A DNA stretch of 64,000 nt from RPQJ01 sp963712815 (GTDB taxonomy: Bacteria; Pseudomonadota; Gammaproteobacteria; Steroidobacterales; Steroidobacteraceae), in assembly GCA_963712815.1 (NCBI GenBank), contig CAVQJL010000012.1:959570-1023569 (forward strand). The letters are read 5' to 3'. Made by a program: the position numbers and the translations under genes. The notes under the pieces were generated by a model. That model saw only the letters and a list, made by a program, of their open reading frames with translations, was not told the DNA's origin and made no database searches. Of the stretch, positions 17,271 through 27,170 are shown piece by piece (the first letter of the stretch is position 1; every line of letters starts with the position of its first letter).

Positions 17271-17825
17271 TCAGTCCTCGATCACGGCGGGCATGGCGCC
17301 TTCCATGACGATTCCGGAGGGCCCGCCGGCAAGGTGCAGCAGCAGCCGGCCGATGAGTTCGATGCCGACCAGGATCAGCATGGCGAACGCGGTCGGAACG
17401 ATCGCGTAGATCCACGCCATCTTGATCTCGAGGGTCGAGGCCATGATCTCGAGTCCGCGTCGCCAGAAGGCGAAGCTCTCGATGAAGAGCACCGCGAGGA
17501 TCCAGACGATGAGGCCGTTGAGCACGAGGCTGGCGAAGGCGAGCAGCCGCGGCGGGAGCGCTTCGGCGAACGACACGATCGCGACGTGTGCACCCTTGCG
17601 GTAGGCGAAGGGCGCGACCAGCAGCACCGACCAGACCAGCGCCACCCGCGCCAGTTCCTCGGCCCAGTCGAGCGAGTAGTGGAACACGCCCCGGGACACG
17701 ATCTGGGCGAGCGCGAGGAGAAGCATCACCGCGAGCAGTGCGCCGGCGAGGTTGCGGGCGGCCAGCGCGAGCGGGCCGTTCACGCGGCCGAGCGCCCGGA
17801 CAAACCCCGTGAGCAACGATTTCAT
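17271..17825 (-). CDS. TRAP transporter small permease (DctQ family)
   Basis: A 184-residue membrane protein with four helices, typical of DctQ. The middle region FHYSLDWAEELARVALVWSVLLVAPFAYRKGAHV is the family signature (WAEEL and KGAHV). ATG 17825 was preferred to an in-frame GTG at 17837 because a GGGGGAG box sits about 11 bases upstream of the ATG. It starts 109 bases after the TonB receptor stop on the same strand and leads the TRAP genes. Confidence 0.88.
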   Translation of the reverse strand: MKSLLTGFVRALGRVNGPLALAARNLAGALLAVMLLLALAQIVSRGVFHYSLDWAEELARVALVWSVLLVAPFAYRKGAHVAIVSFAEALPPRLLAFASLVLNGLIVWILAVLFIESFAFWRRGLEIMASTLEIKMAWIYAIVPTAFAMLILVGIELIGRLLLHLAGGPSGIVMEGAMPAVIED

Positions 17826-17934
17826 GCGCCGGGCCACTCCCCCGCGACGGAACCCACCGACAACGCGGGCCGCCCGGGGGCGGCCTGCGCCGGATTATGG
17901 GCCAGGCCGCGCCGGGGCGACGCGGCCGACGTCG

Positions 17935-20316
<2,382 letters not shown>

Positions 20317-20411
20317 GGTCTGATCTCCCCCAGGACTGTTGTCGATGTATTGCGCCGCTGCCGCTGGCGCGGCACGGATTCCTGATACGAATAACGTAGC
20401 ATGAGATTTCT

Positions 20412-20438
20412 ATGTCTTACAACCCTTATATAAGACAT
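20412..20438. promoter_or_regulatory. Inverted-repeat operator upstream of the TonB receptor
   Basis: Eight-base arms ATGTCTTA (20412-20419) and TAAGACAT (20431-20438) form a perfect inverted repeat with an 11-base spacer. The right half also contains the 10-base palindrome CTTATATAAG (20425-20434). The same palindrome extended by AC occurs at 26818-26829 in the gntR/suyA intergenic region. A possible minus-strand promoter (TTGTAA, 18 bases, TACGTT) overlaps the repeat. The likely binder is the GntR-family protein encoded at 26021-26743. Confidence 0.7.
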
Positions 20439-20568
20439 CTGAGACCAGACAAGCGCGTCGTTGCCGGCCTGACCGCGCAATCCAGTCGCGCGGCGCCCGG
20501 CCGGCGACGGCGTCGGCTCCACTCCAGTGAAAGTGCAGGCCCCGTCTGCGGGCGGCTGCGGGTCGATG

Positions 20569-22638
20569 CTAGACGGCGCGCCAGGTCTCGACGACCTCGG
20601 GCAGCTCGCCGAGCTCGCCCGTGTGGCGCACCGTGGGGCCGAGCGGGATCTCGGCGCCGCGCCGCGCGAATACGGCGAGCTCGTCGAGCGCGAGCACGAG
20701 GTCGTGGGTTCGCCCGCCCTCGAGAGGCTCGCCGCCCGCAAAGCGGCGCCACTCGCCCTCGGGCAGGTAGACGCGCACTCGCCCGCCGGGGTTCAGGCAG
20801 GGCGCGACGAGCAGATCCTCCCCGCAGAAGAACTGGTGGTCGAAGCCCCAGGCCTCCGGCTCGTCCGGGCAGGCCAGCGCCATGGCGCGCTGCATCGGCA
20901 GGCCGGTCGCACTCGCCTCCTCGACCGTTCGCCACAGGTACGGCAGCAGCCGGTAGCGCAGTTCCAGCGCAGCCATCGCGGCGCGCTCCGCCTCCGGGCC
21001 GTAGGACCAGGGCTCGCGGGCGCCGATGCCGTGCAGGCGCATGTGGGCGGAGAACACGGACGCCTGCGCCCAGCGCACGTACAGCTGTGGATCGCGCCGG
21101 TCGCCGTAGAAACCGCCGACGTCGGTCGCGTAGAACGGCGCGCCGGTGAGGCCCCACGAGAGGCCACCGCGGATGCTCGCCGCGAGGCCGCCCCAGTCGG
21201 CCTGCGGGTCGCCGCCCCACTGCGAGGGATAGCGCTGAGAACCCGCCCAGGCAGCGCGGCTGAACAGGAAGGCCCCGTCCTTTCCATAGCGGCTCGCCGC
21301 CTCGTACACGCAGCGGTTGTAGAGCAGCGCATAGACGTTGTGCAGCGCGTCGCCCTGCGCGCCGTCGGACGCCACCATGTGCGGCTCGACCTGCTCGCCG
21401 AAGTCCGGCTTGATCATGTCCACGCCGAGCTCGAACAGCTCCCGGTGGCGATCGCGCCAGTAGGCATAGGCGTCGGGTTGCGTGAAGTCGAGCAGGCCCG
21501 ACTCCGGCAACGGCGTCAGTACCGCGCCGAAGGGCTCGAGGTCCCACTGGTAGCGATACGCTTCGCCGCTGCGGGCATCCTTGAGCAGCCAGCCCTTGTC
21601 CGCCAGCTCGGCGAACAGCGGGTTGCGCACCGACACCAGTGGGTACTCCCACACGCACACGCGGAAATCGAGCGTCTTGATCTCGGCGATTACCGCCCGC
21701 GGATCAGGGTAGCGGACCGGATCCCACTCGAACGCGAAGCGCGTATCGGTGTCCTGCCAGGCACGCCCGTCGAAGGTGATCGTGTCGCAAGGCATGCCGC
21801 GCTCGCGCACTTCCCGCGCGACCGCGAGGATCTCCTCGGCGGTGCGGTAATAGGCCTTGGAGAGGATCACCCCCAGGCTCCACAGCGGCGGAACGGGCGC
21901 ACGCCCCGTCAGCGCGGTGTACTGGCCGAGGACCTGGGCACCGTTCGCGCCGTCGAGCACGAACAGGTCGAGCGAGGGTGAGTCCACCTTGAGGGCGTAG
22001 GCCCGCTGCGACCACGGCGCGTATCCCACGCCGTGCACGACCGGGGCCACGGTGTGCACGAACACGCCCCAGCCTTCCGGGCTCCAGGCGAAGGGCGCGT
22101 TCTTGTAGCTCGCCTCGGCGTTCACGCCGAGCGCGTCGTGGTTGTACGAGCGCACGAGCTGCCCGCGCCGGTCGAGGCGACCCCACTTTTCGCCGAGGCC
22201 GTACACCGGCGTGTCGTGGCCGAGCTCGAGGCTCACGAGCCAGCCGTCACCGAGCCGTGCGAAGGGCGGCAGGCGGAAGCGGCGCACGAAGTGCCCGTCG
22301 CCCGGGGACGACTGCACGGCGCGCCCCGACACCGTCAGCGCAAACGAGAGCGGCGCATGGCCGATCTCGAGCACACGCTCGCCGGCCACGAGCCGCGTGC
22401 CACCCTCGATGGCTTCGACGCGCGACGTGAGCACCGCGGGCTCGCGAACGAGTATCCCGTAGTCGCGTGCGTCGGGCCCGAGGCGCAGGCGCAGGCCGGA
22501 CTCGAGCATCGCGACCCGCAGGATCCCGGCATCCGTCGGAATCGCGACGCTGCCGTCCGGCTGCACGGCGGGGGCGGCGGTCACGTGCACCGGCGGGATG
22601 CGCCCCCAGTTCGGCGCCTCGACGTCGAACGCGCCCAC
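20569..22638 (-). CDS. Glycoside hydrolase family 31 enzyme (candidate sulfoquinovosidase)
   Basis: A 689-residue GH31 retaining alpha-glycosidase without a signal peptide. The nucleophile is D412 in MIKPDFGEQ and the acid/base D477 in QWGGDPQADW; the TIM barrel and C-terminal beta domain are complete. The KPDFGE and GGDPQADW motifs are closer to alpha-xylosidase/alpha-glucosidase branches than to E. coli YihQ, and I do not see the QDW...R..W substrate triad of YihQ-type sulfoquinovosidases. Context (one base after the isomerase gene, same operon) predicts cleavage of a sulfoquinovosyl or related glycoside. Start is GTG 22638. Confidence 0.85.
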   Translation of the reverse strand: MGAFDVEAPNWGRIPPVHVTAAPAVQPDGSVAIPTDAGILRVAMLESGLRLRLGPDARDYGILVREPAVLTSRVEAIEGGTRLVAGERVLEIGHAPLSFALTVSGRAVQSSPGDGHFVRRFRLPPFARLGDGWLVSLELGHDTPVYGLGEKWGRLDRRGQLVRSYNHDALGVNAEASYKNAPFAWSPEGWGVFVHTVAPVVHGVGYAPWSQRAYALKVDSPSLDLFVLDGANGAQVLGQYTALTGRAPVPPLWSLGVILSKAYYRTAEEILAVAREVRERGMPCDTITFDGRAWQDTDTRFAFEWDPVRYPDPRAVIAEIKTLDFRVCVWEYPLVSVRNPLFAELADKGWLLKDARSGEAYRYQWDLEPFGAVLTPLPESGLLDFTQPDAYAYWRDRHRELFELGVDMIKPDFGEQVEPHMVASDGAQGDALHNVYALLYNRCVYEAASRYGKDGAFLFSRAAWAGSQRYPSQWGGDPQADWGGLAASIRGGLSWGLTGAPFYATDVGGFYGDRRDPQLYVRWAQASVFSAHMRLHGIGAREPWSYGPEAERAAMAALELRYRLLPYLWRTVEEASATGLPMQRAMALACPDEPEAWGFDHQFFCGEDLLVAPCLNPGGRVRVYLPEGEWRRFAGGEPLEGGRTHDLVLALDELAVFARRGAEIPLGPTVRHTGELGELPEVVETWRAV

Positions 22639-22639
22639 G

Positions 22640-24037
22640 TCAGGCGAGCTCGAGCACGGGCAGGTTCCAGCGCGCGGCGATGGCCCTGAGCGCCGGCTTG
22701 TGGTCGCCGTACGCGAGCGCGAAATGGTGTTCGAGCCCCTCCTCCATGATGGTGCGGCCCACGTCGGCCGCCGGCCGGTCGAACCTGACCGTGCCCGAGC
22801 ATCCCGTGAACGCCATCGGCGCGCGGATCACCTCGGCTCCCGCGATCATGAGCTTGGTCTCGTTGCGCGCGCGCGAGAGCCGCGCCAGCGTCACGCGGCC
22901 CGGCTTGATGGGGAACTGGTGCAGCAGCGGCATCCTGCGGTTGGTGTGGATGGTCGCTTCCGCGTGCGCTTGGGGATCGCGCATGGAGATCGGGGCGAGC
23001 CCGCAGTGCCAGAGCACCGCCGTGTCGTCGGCGGGCGTGATATCCACGAGGTCGGCCATCCAGGCGGGCTCGCCGGCGAGTTCCTGCAGCATCAGCTGCG
23101 ACAGCGAGCCGTGCACGTCGGCCTCGCAGGCCGCGGGCACCTGCTTCTGGTTCATCATCGCCATCGGGCCGCAGGCGGCGCAGCCGTACTCGGTGAACAT
23201 CTCCGGCCAGCAGCGCACCGCGAGCCCGCTGGCGTGGCTCTCCTGCTGCACGTCCTCGAGCGCGCAGAAGACGCGGAACGAGCGGTCGAGCTGCTCCTGG
23301 TCCACGTCGTCGAGCCCTTCGAGCTCCGCCGCGGCGCCGGCGCGCGCCGCGCCGACCCGTGCCGGGTCCATCGCGCGGGCCTTGTCGAACAGCTCCCCGA
23401 GCTGCACGGTCTCGACGCGCATGCCGGCGAGGTCGAACAGCAGCTTTTCGTCGTATTCGCAGGTATCGAAACCGTCGGGATGCCTTCCGACGACGGCGAT
23501 CTTCGCGCCGCGCAGCGAGTCGAGCACGCGCTGGGCCGCGGGGTCCGCACTCGCCTGCGCCGGACGCGCACGCGACGGCACGCTCACCGCCGGCGTGGCA
23601 AGCGCGCGCAGGCTGGACGCGAGACCCGGCGCGTCGGGCGCCGCGTACAGCCAGCCGTGCGGCACGCCGGCCCGGCCGAGCGCATGCGCCGCGAGGTTGA
23701 GCCCGCAGTAGGCATTGAGACGCAAGCGTCCGCCGATGCGCGGCTCGGGCACGGCCCAGATCGCGATCGGCGTGGTCGCCTCCTTCGCGAGCTTCACGGT
23801 CATCGTCGCGTCCGTGAAAGTGATCTGAAGGATCAGCAGCAGGTCGATCGGCCCCGCGGAGCGGATCTGCGCCACGGCCCGCTCGGCCGCGGCGCGGTCG
23901 AACAGCAGCTCGCGCGGACCGACCGTGCGGATGCCGGCCGCCTCGAGCGCCGCGAAAGCCCGCGTCTTCATGTCCTCCGCGAAGGGGACGTCGAATGTGG
24001 GGCGCGCCAGCACCGCCACGCCGTAGGTCAGCGACAT
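22640..24037 (-). CDS. L-fucose/L-arabinose isomerase-family protein, candidate sulfoquinovose isomerase (SqvD-like)
   Basis: A 465-residue protein of the fucose/arabinose isomerase superfamily. The N-terminal Rossmann-like domain (YGVAVLARPTFD, LLLILQITFTDA) is followed by the metal-site region: E279 in RCWPEMFTEYG, E305 and D307 in ACEADVHGSL, and histidines in GLEHHFALAYGDH. It would interconvert an aldose and ketose with a divalent metal. Fucose-isomerase-like SqvD enzymes perform sulfoquinovose to sulfofructose conversion in the sulfo-EMP2 type of sulfoglycolysis; the kinase and aldolase encoded just upstream match that pathway. Start ATG 24037 has GGAGGA 5 bases upstream, formed by the end of the aldolase gene. 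Confidence 0.72.
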   Translation of the reverse strand: MSLTYGVAVLARPTFDVPFAEDMKTRAFAALEAAGIRTVGPRELLFDRAAAERAVAQIRSAGPIDLLLILQITFTDATMTVKLAKEATTPIAIWAVPEPRIGGRLRLNAYCGLNLAAHALGRAGVPHGWLYAAPDAPGLASSLRALATPAVSVPSRARPAQASADPAAQRVLDSLRGAKIAVVGRHPDGFDTCEYDEKLLFDLAGMRVETVQLGELFDKARAMDPARVGAARAGAAAELEGLDDVDQEQLDRSFRVFCALEDVQQESHASGLAVRCWPEMFTEYGCAACGPMAMMNQKQVPAACEADVHGSLSQLMLQELAGEPAWMADLVDITPADDTAVLWHCGLAPISMRDPQAHAEATIHTNRRMPLLHQFPIKPGRVTLARLSRARNETKLMIAGAEVIRAPMAFTGCSGTVRFDRPAADVGRTIMEEGLEHHFALAYGDHKPALRAIAARWNLPVLELA

Positions 24038-24038
24038 G

Positions 24039-25085
24039 TCATCCTCCAAAGCCGGCATATGCGTGCCGGAAGCTCGAGTCCGCGGGCTCGACGCGCGCGC
24101 CGCCCGGCCCGAAACAGGGGTGCGCGTGCCACGGCCTCGCCGCCGCGTCGGTCAGCGAATTGAGTCCGCGCATGTAGGGGACGGCTTCCCCGCGAAGCTC
24201 GTCGCGTATGCCGTCCCAGTCGGGAAACCGCTGGAACGCCGCGAGCCAGATCGCGCGGCCCGCCAGGTAACCGGACGCACCCGCCGCGTACGCGTAGTGC
24301 AGCACGCGCTTGAATTCGTCCATCCCCGCTCCGGCCGACAGCATCACCCAGGGGCGGCCCGCGGCGTGATCGAGCTCGTGGAACAGTGCCTGCACGGCCT
24401 GCGATCCCGGCGCGCCGGGCTCCGGCACGTCACCCGCCGGCACCGGGCTCTCGAGCTTGAACAGGTCCACGCCGAAGCGCGGGTCGGCAAAGGCGCGCAC
24501 GCTGTCGATGACGAGCCCGGCCTGCTTCGTCTTCATCTCGACGTAGTCACGCGTCTGCTCGGCGTCGCCCGCGAGCGGGTACACGAGCAGCTCGAAGACG
24601 AAAGGAATGTCGTAGCGCCTGCAGGCCTCGCCGATCCGGCGAGTGAATTCCTGCTGCGCGGCGCAGACCGCGGGGTCGCCGTCCGGACGGTACCAGGTGA
24701 GCACCTTCACGGCGTCGCCGCCCGCGCGCTTGATCTTCCCGACCGACCAGTCGTCGATCTCCGAGGACAGTCGGCCGCCCGCCGTCTCCTGGAAGATCGA
24801 GTCCTCGAGGGTGAGGATGAGTCCGAGCCGCGCGTCGAGCATCGTGACGCCGCGCGGATAGGCGTAATGCGGGTCGAGCAGCATCGCCGAGGACTCGCCC
24901 TGCAGCTCGCGGATCAGCAGCTCCTTGAAGCGCGCGACGTCCTCCCACGGAGCCTCGGGCGTGCCGCGCTTCGCCCTGATTGGATTCTTGATCGGTGGGC
25001 GCTGGTCCACCGCCGTCATCTTGTAGCGCCCGGCCGCATCCGCCATGCGGCGCATGCCCCAGTACTTGCCTGCGGAAACCGTCAT
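24039..25085 (-). CDS. Class I aldolase of the LacD-like family, candidate sulfofructose-1-phosphate aldolase
   Basis: A 348-residue (beta/alpha)8 aldolase related to tagatose-1,6-bisphosphate aldolase LacD. The Schiff-base lysine is K210 in FGVDLFKLESPVPAG; other conserved parts are AMLLDPHYAYPRG, AVKVLTWYRPDG, PFVFELLVYPL and PWVMLSAGAGMDEFKRVL. In the pathway inferred here it would split 6-deoxy-6-sulfofructose-1-phosphate into dihydroxyacetone phosphate and sulfolactaldehyde, the SqiA reaction. Tagatose bisphosphate is the alternative substrate, but no lac/tagatose genes are present and desulfonation genes are. It lies 21 bases after the kinase gene. Confidence 0.75.
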   Translation of the reverse strand: MTVSAGKYWGMRRMADAAGRYKMTAVDQRPPIKNPIRAKRGTPEAPWEDVARFKELLIRELQGESSAMLLDPHYAYPRGVTMLDARLGLILTLEDSIFQETAGGRLSSEIDDWSVGKIKRAGGDAVKVLTWYRPDGDPAVCAAQQEFTRRIGEACRRYDIPFVFELLVYPLAGDAEQTRDYVEMKTKQAGLVIDSVRAFADPRFGVDLFKLESPVPAGDVPEPGAPGSQAVQALFHELDHAAGRPWVMLSAGAGMDEFKRVLHYAYAAGASGYLAGRAIWLAAFQRFPDWDGIRDELRGEAVPYMRGLNSLTDAAARPWHAHPCFGPGGARVEPADSSFRHAYAGFGG

Positions 25086-25106
25086 GTGGGCCCCTTGCGT
25101 GTCGTG

Positions 25107-26009
25107 TCAGGCCGCGGGATACGCCGCGAGGAACCCGTCGAGCTCGGCGCGCGTGGGCGCGCCCGAGCGCCCGCCGGTCCGCTGCACCTTGAGTGCGGCG
25201 GCCGCGGAGGCGAAGCAAACTGCCGCGGCCTCGTCGCGGCCCTCGGCCAGCGCCAGCGCGAAGGCACCGTGCCAGACGTCGCCCGCACCGAGCGTGTCCA
25301 CCACGGGCACCGCGAAGGCCGGGAATCGGCTCAGTTCGCCTTTGTCGAGCGCGTACACGCCCTCGGCGCCCGCGGTGACGGCGCACCAGCCCGGCAGGTC
25401 ACGCCCGACCTCGACGAGCGCGCGCGCGGGATCGTCGATGCCGCTGAAGTCGGCGAGCGCGTCGGCCGAGAAGGCCACGTGAGAGGCCTCCCGCAGCAGC
25501 GCACCGTCGGCCGGAACCGGGCGGTCGGCGTCGAGCACGCCCGGGAGGCCCGCGGCGCGGGCCTCGAACAGCGCCGCGAGCGCACCCTCGGGCCAGCGCG
25601 TGTCGACGAGCACCACGTCGGCGCCGGTGACCCACGGAGCCGGAAGCCAGTCCGGGTCGGCTGGCAGAGCGGCATCGAGGTGGTTGACGATCATGCGCTC
25701 GCCGCGGGCGTCCACGATCACGGCGGAGACGGACGATGCGCAACCCGCGCAGCGCCGCACCAGCGTGCAGTCCACGTCGTACGACTGGAGCTCGGCGATG
25801 ATCATGTCGGCCGCGGCATCCTCGCCGACCCGCGCGGCCAGCATCGCGCGCCCGCCGAGCAGCGCGATTGCTGCCGCCGCCGTCGCGGCGGGCCCGCCGC
25901 CCACGCTCTCGAAGCGCGTCGCCCGGAACTTCCTGGCCTGTTGCGGCAGCTCGGGCACGGTGAACACGAAGTCCTGCACTGCATGGCCAACGCACAGCAC
26001 GGTCGGCAT
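25107..26009 (-). CDS. PfkB-family sugar kinase, 6-deoxy-6-sulfofructose kinase (YihV/SqiK-like)
   Basis: A 300-residue ribokinase-fold enzyme. The PfkB signatures VGGGPAATAAAAIALLGG (36-53) and DTLGAGDVWHGA (catalytic D244) are intact. It aligns along its length with E. coli YihV as I remember it, including the C-terminal ALKVQRTGGRSGAP, and keeps K27, N109 and R138, which I recall as the sulfonate-recognising residues of YihV. It would phosphorylate sulfofructose with ATP. The start MPTVLCVGHA at 26009 follows the gntR stop by 11 bases. This is the strongest single pointer to sulfoquinovose as substrate. Confidence 0.82.
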   Translation of the reverse strand: MPTVLCVGHAVQDFVFTVPELPQQARKFRATRFESVGGGPAATAAAAIALLGGRAMLAARVGEDAAADMIIAELQSYDVDCTLVRRCAGCASSVSAVIVDARGERMIVNHLDAALPADPDWLPAPWVTGADVVLVDTRWPEGALAALFEARAAGLPGVLDADRPVPADGALLREASHVAFSADALADFSGIDDPARALVEVGRDLPGWCAVTAGAEGVYALDKGELSRFPAFAVPVVDTLGAGDVWHGAFALALAEGRDEAAAVCFASAAAALKVQRTGGRSGAPTRAELDGFLAAYPAA

Positions 26010-26020
26010 GGAAGCGTCCC

Positions 26021-26743
26021 TCAGGACAGGGTGACGGCGTACACGAGTTGCGTCGTGTCGCAGCGGCTCGCGCGCCATTCCACCCGCACGCCTTCGAGCG
26101 ACAGCGCCACGCGGTCGATGTGCAGCAGGGGCGAACCCGGCTCGAGCTTGAGCCGGCGACAGTCCTCCTTGCGGGCGGTATCCGCTCGCAGTTCCTCCTC
26201 GGCCGAGACGATGTTGACCCCGTACTCGCGCTGGTACAGCGCGTACAGCGCATTCGGCAGCGGGGCGTGTTTCTCGAACCCGGCGAACACCGCCGCCGGC
26301 AGGACGATCTTCTCGAGGACGACGGGCTCGCCGTCCACGAGCCGCATGCGGTTGATCTCGAACACGTCGGCTCCGGGCTCCAGGGCGAGCCGCGCGACGT
26401 CGGCGGCGCGTGCCGGGCGGCGCTTGAGCGTGTCCCCGGCGCTCGTCGGCACGGCGCGCGATCCGCCGCCGGGCCGGGTGAGCCGGAAGAAGCGGAACAG
26501 CGCCCGCTCCTGCGTGTGTTCGGCGACGTACGTGCCCTTGCCCTGCCGGCGGTCGATGAGGCTGTCGGCCGCGAGCGCGTCGAGCGCCTTGCGTACCGTG
26601 CCCTGGCTGACGTTCAGTCGCCCGGCGAGCGCCTGTTCCGAGGGCAGCGCCTCGCCGGGGCCCCACTCGCCCGTCGCGATCTGCTTCACGAGGAACTCGT
26701 AGACCTGCTGGTAGAGGGGCCGGTAGCGTGGTGACTCGTCCAT
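26021..26743 (-). CDS. GntR-family (HutC/UTRA subfamily) transcriptional regulator
   Basis: A 240-residue regulator: winged helix at about 10-75 (GEALPSEQALAGRLNVSQGTVRKAL) and a C-terminal UTRA effector domain (ADVFEINRMRLVDGEPVVLEKIVLP, PLLHIDRVALSLEGVRVEW). The UTRA domain usually binds a pathway sugar or sugar phosphate and releases DNA. ATG 26743 has GGGAGA upstream and gives the normal family length. It heads the minus-strand catabolic operon and is divergent from suyA; a palindrome typical of GntR half-sites lies between them and recurs upstream of the TonB receptor. Probably a repressor relieved by a sulfo-sugar intermediate. Confidence 0.9.
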   Translation of the reverse strand: MDESPRYRPLYQQVYEFLVKQIATGEWGPGEALPSEQALAGRLNVSQGTVRKALDALAADSLIDRRQGKGTYVAEHTQERALFRFFRLTRPGGGSRAVPTSAGDTLKRRPARAADVARLALEPGADVFEINRMRLVDGEPVVLEKIVLPAAVFAGFEKHAPLPNALYALYQREYGVNIVSAEEELRADTARKEDCRRLKLEPGSPLLHIDRVALSLEGVRVEWRASRCDTTQLVYAVTLS

Positions 26744-26816
26744 GGGCGGTTCTCCCGGACCGAGCCCGCATCGTACGCGGCCGCTTGCGCCTGTGTCCAT
26801 CATCTGCTGTATAGTA

Positions 26817-26828
26817 TCTTATATAAGA
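26817..26828. promoter_or_regulatory. Palindromic operator in the gntR-suyA divergent promoter
   Basis: The 12-base perfect palindrome TCTTATATAAGA lies 42 bases before the suyA start and 74 bases before the gntR start. Its core CTTATATAAG followed by AC is identical to part of the inverted repeat at 20412-20438. A weak plus-strand promoter (TTGCGC at 26785, 19 bases, TATAGT at 26810-26815) would place the palindrome at the transcription start, a normal position for a GntR repressor site. No further copy was seen in the window by eye. Confidence 0.72.
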
Positions 26829-26869
26829 CTAGACGGCCCATGCCGGCCGTCCCCTACGGAGGACCCTGC

Positions 26870-27157
26870 GTGACCACCCCCCACCTGCTCGTGCACGACC
26901 CGAAGGACAACGTCGGCGTAGTGGTCGTCGAGGGCCTCGAGGCCGGCACCGAGATGCTGTGCGTCGTGACCCACGACAATTCGGACTTCCGCCTCGTGGC
27001 GCGGCAGGCGGTGCCGATCGGCCACAAGGTCGCGCTCCGGGACCTCGAGGCGGGCGACACCGTGATCAAGTACGGCCAGGACATCGGCCGCATCGTCGCC
27101 GACGTCAGCCAGGGCGAGCACGTGCACGTCCACAACCTCAAGACCAAGCGCTGGTAA
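26870..27157 (+). CDS. suyA: (2R)-sulfolactate sulfo-lyase, small subunit SuyA
   Basis: A 95-residue SAF/UxaA-small-domain protein: VGVVVVEGLEAGTEML, VPIGHKVALRDLEAGDTVIKYG and the C-terminal HVHVHNLKTKRW characteristic of SuyA. The GTG at 26870 is chosen because a strong GGAGG box lies 7 bases upstream; a longer frame from 26840 includes that box and is unlikely. Together with SuyB it removes sulfite from (R)-3-sulfolactate to leave pyruvate. Altronate dehydratase small subunit is the alternative within the family, but the neighbours ComC and SlcC argue for sulfolactate. First gene of the plus-strand operon. Confidence 0.85.
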   Translation: MTTPHLLVHDPKDNVGVVVVEGLEAGTEMLCVVTHDNSDFRLVARQAVPIGHKVALRDLEAGDTVIKYGQDIGRIVADVSQGEHVHVHNLKTKRW

Positions 27158-27170
27158 ACGGAGGCCCACC

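Noticed and set aside
15246..17409. Long plus-strand frames opposite the TRAP genes
   Set aside because: Charged low-complexity products (His, Gln, Arg, Glu) mirroring the minus-strand codons, no ribosome-binding site, and fully overlapped by well-supported dctP, dctM and dctQ genes.
22640..26009. Tagatose or fucose catabolic operon as the reading of the isomerase-aldolase-kinase set
   Set aside because: Each family alone would allow it, but the kinase keeps the YihV sulfonate residues and the divergent operon with the shared palindrome encodes sulfolactate enzymes; kept only as an alternative.
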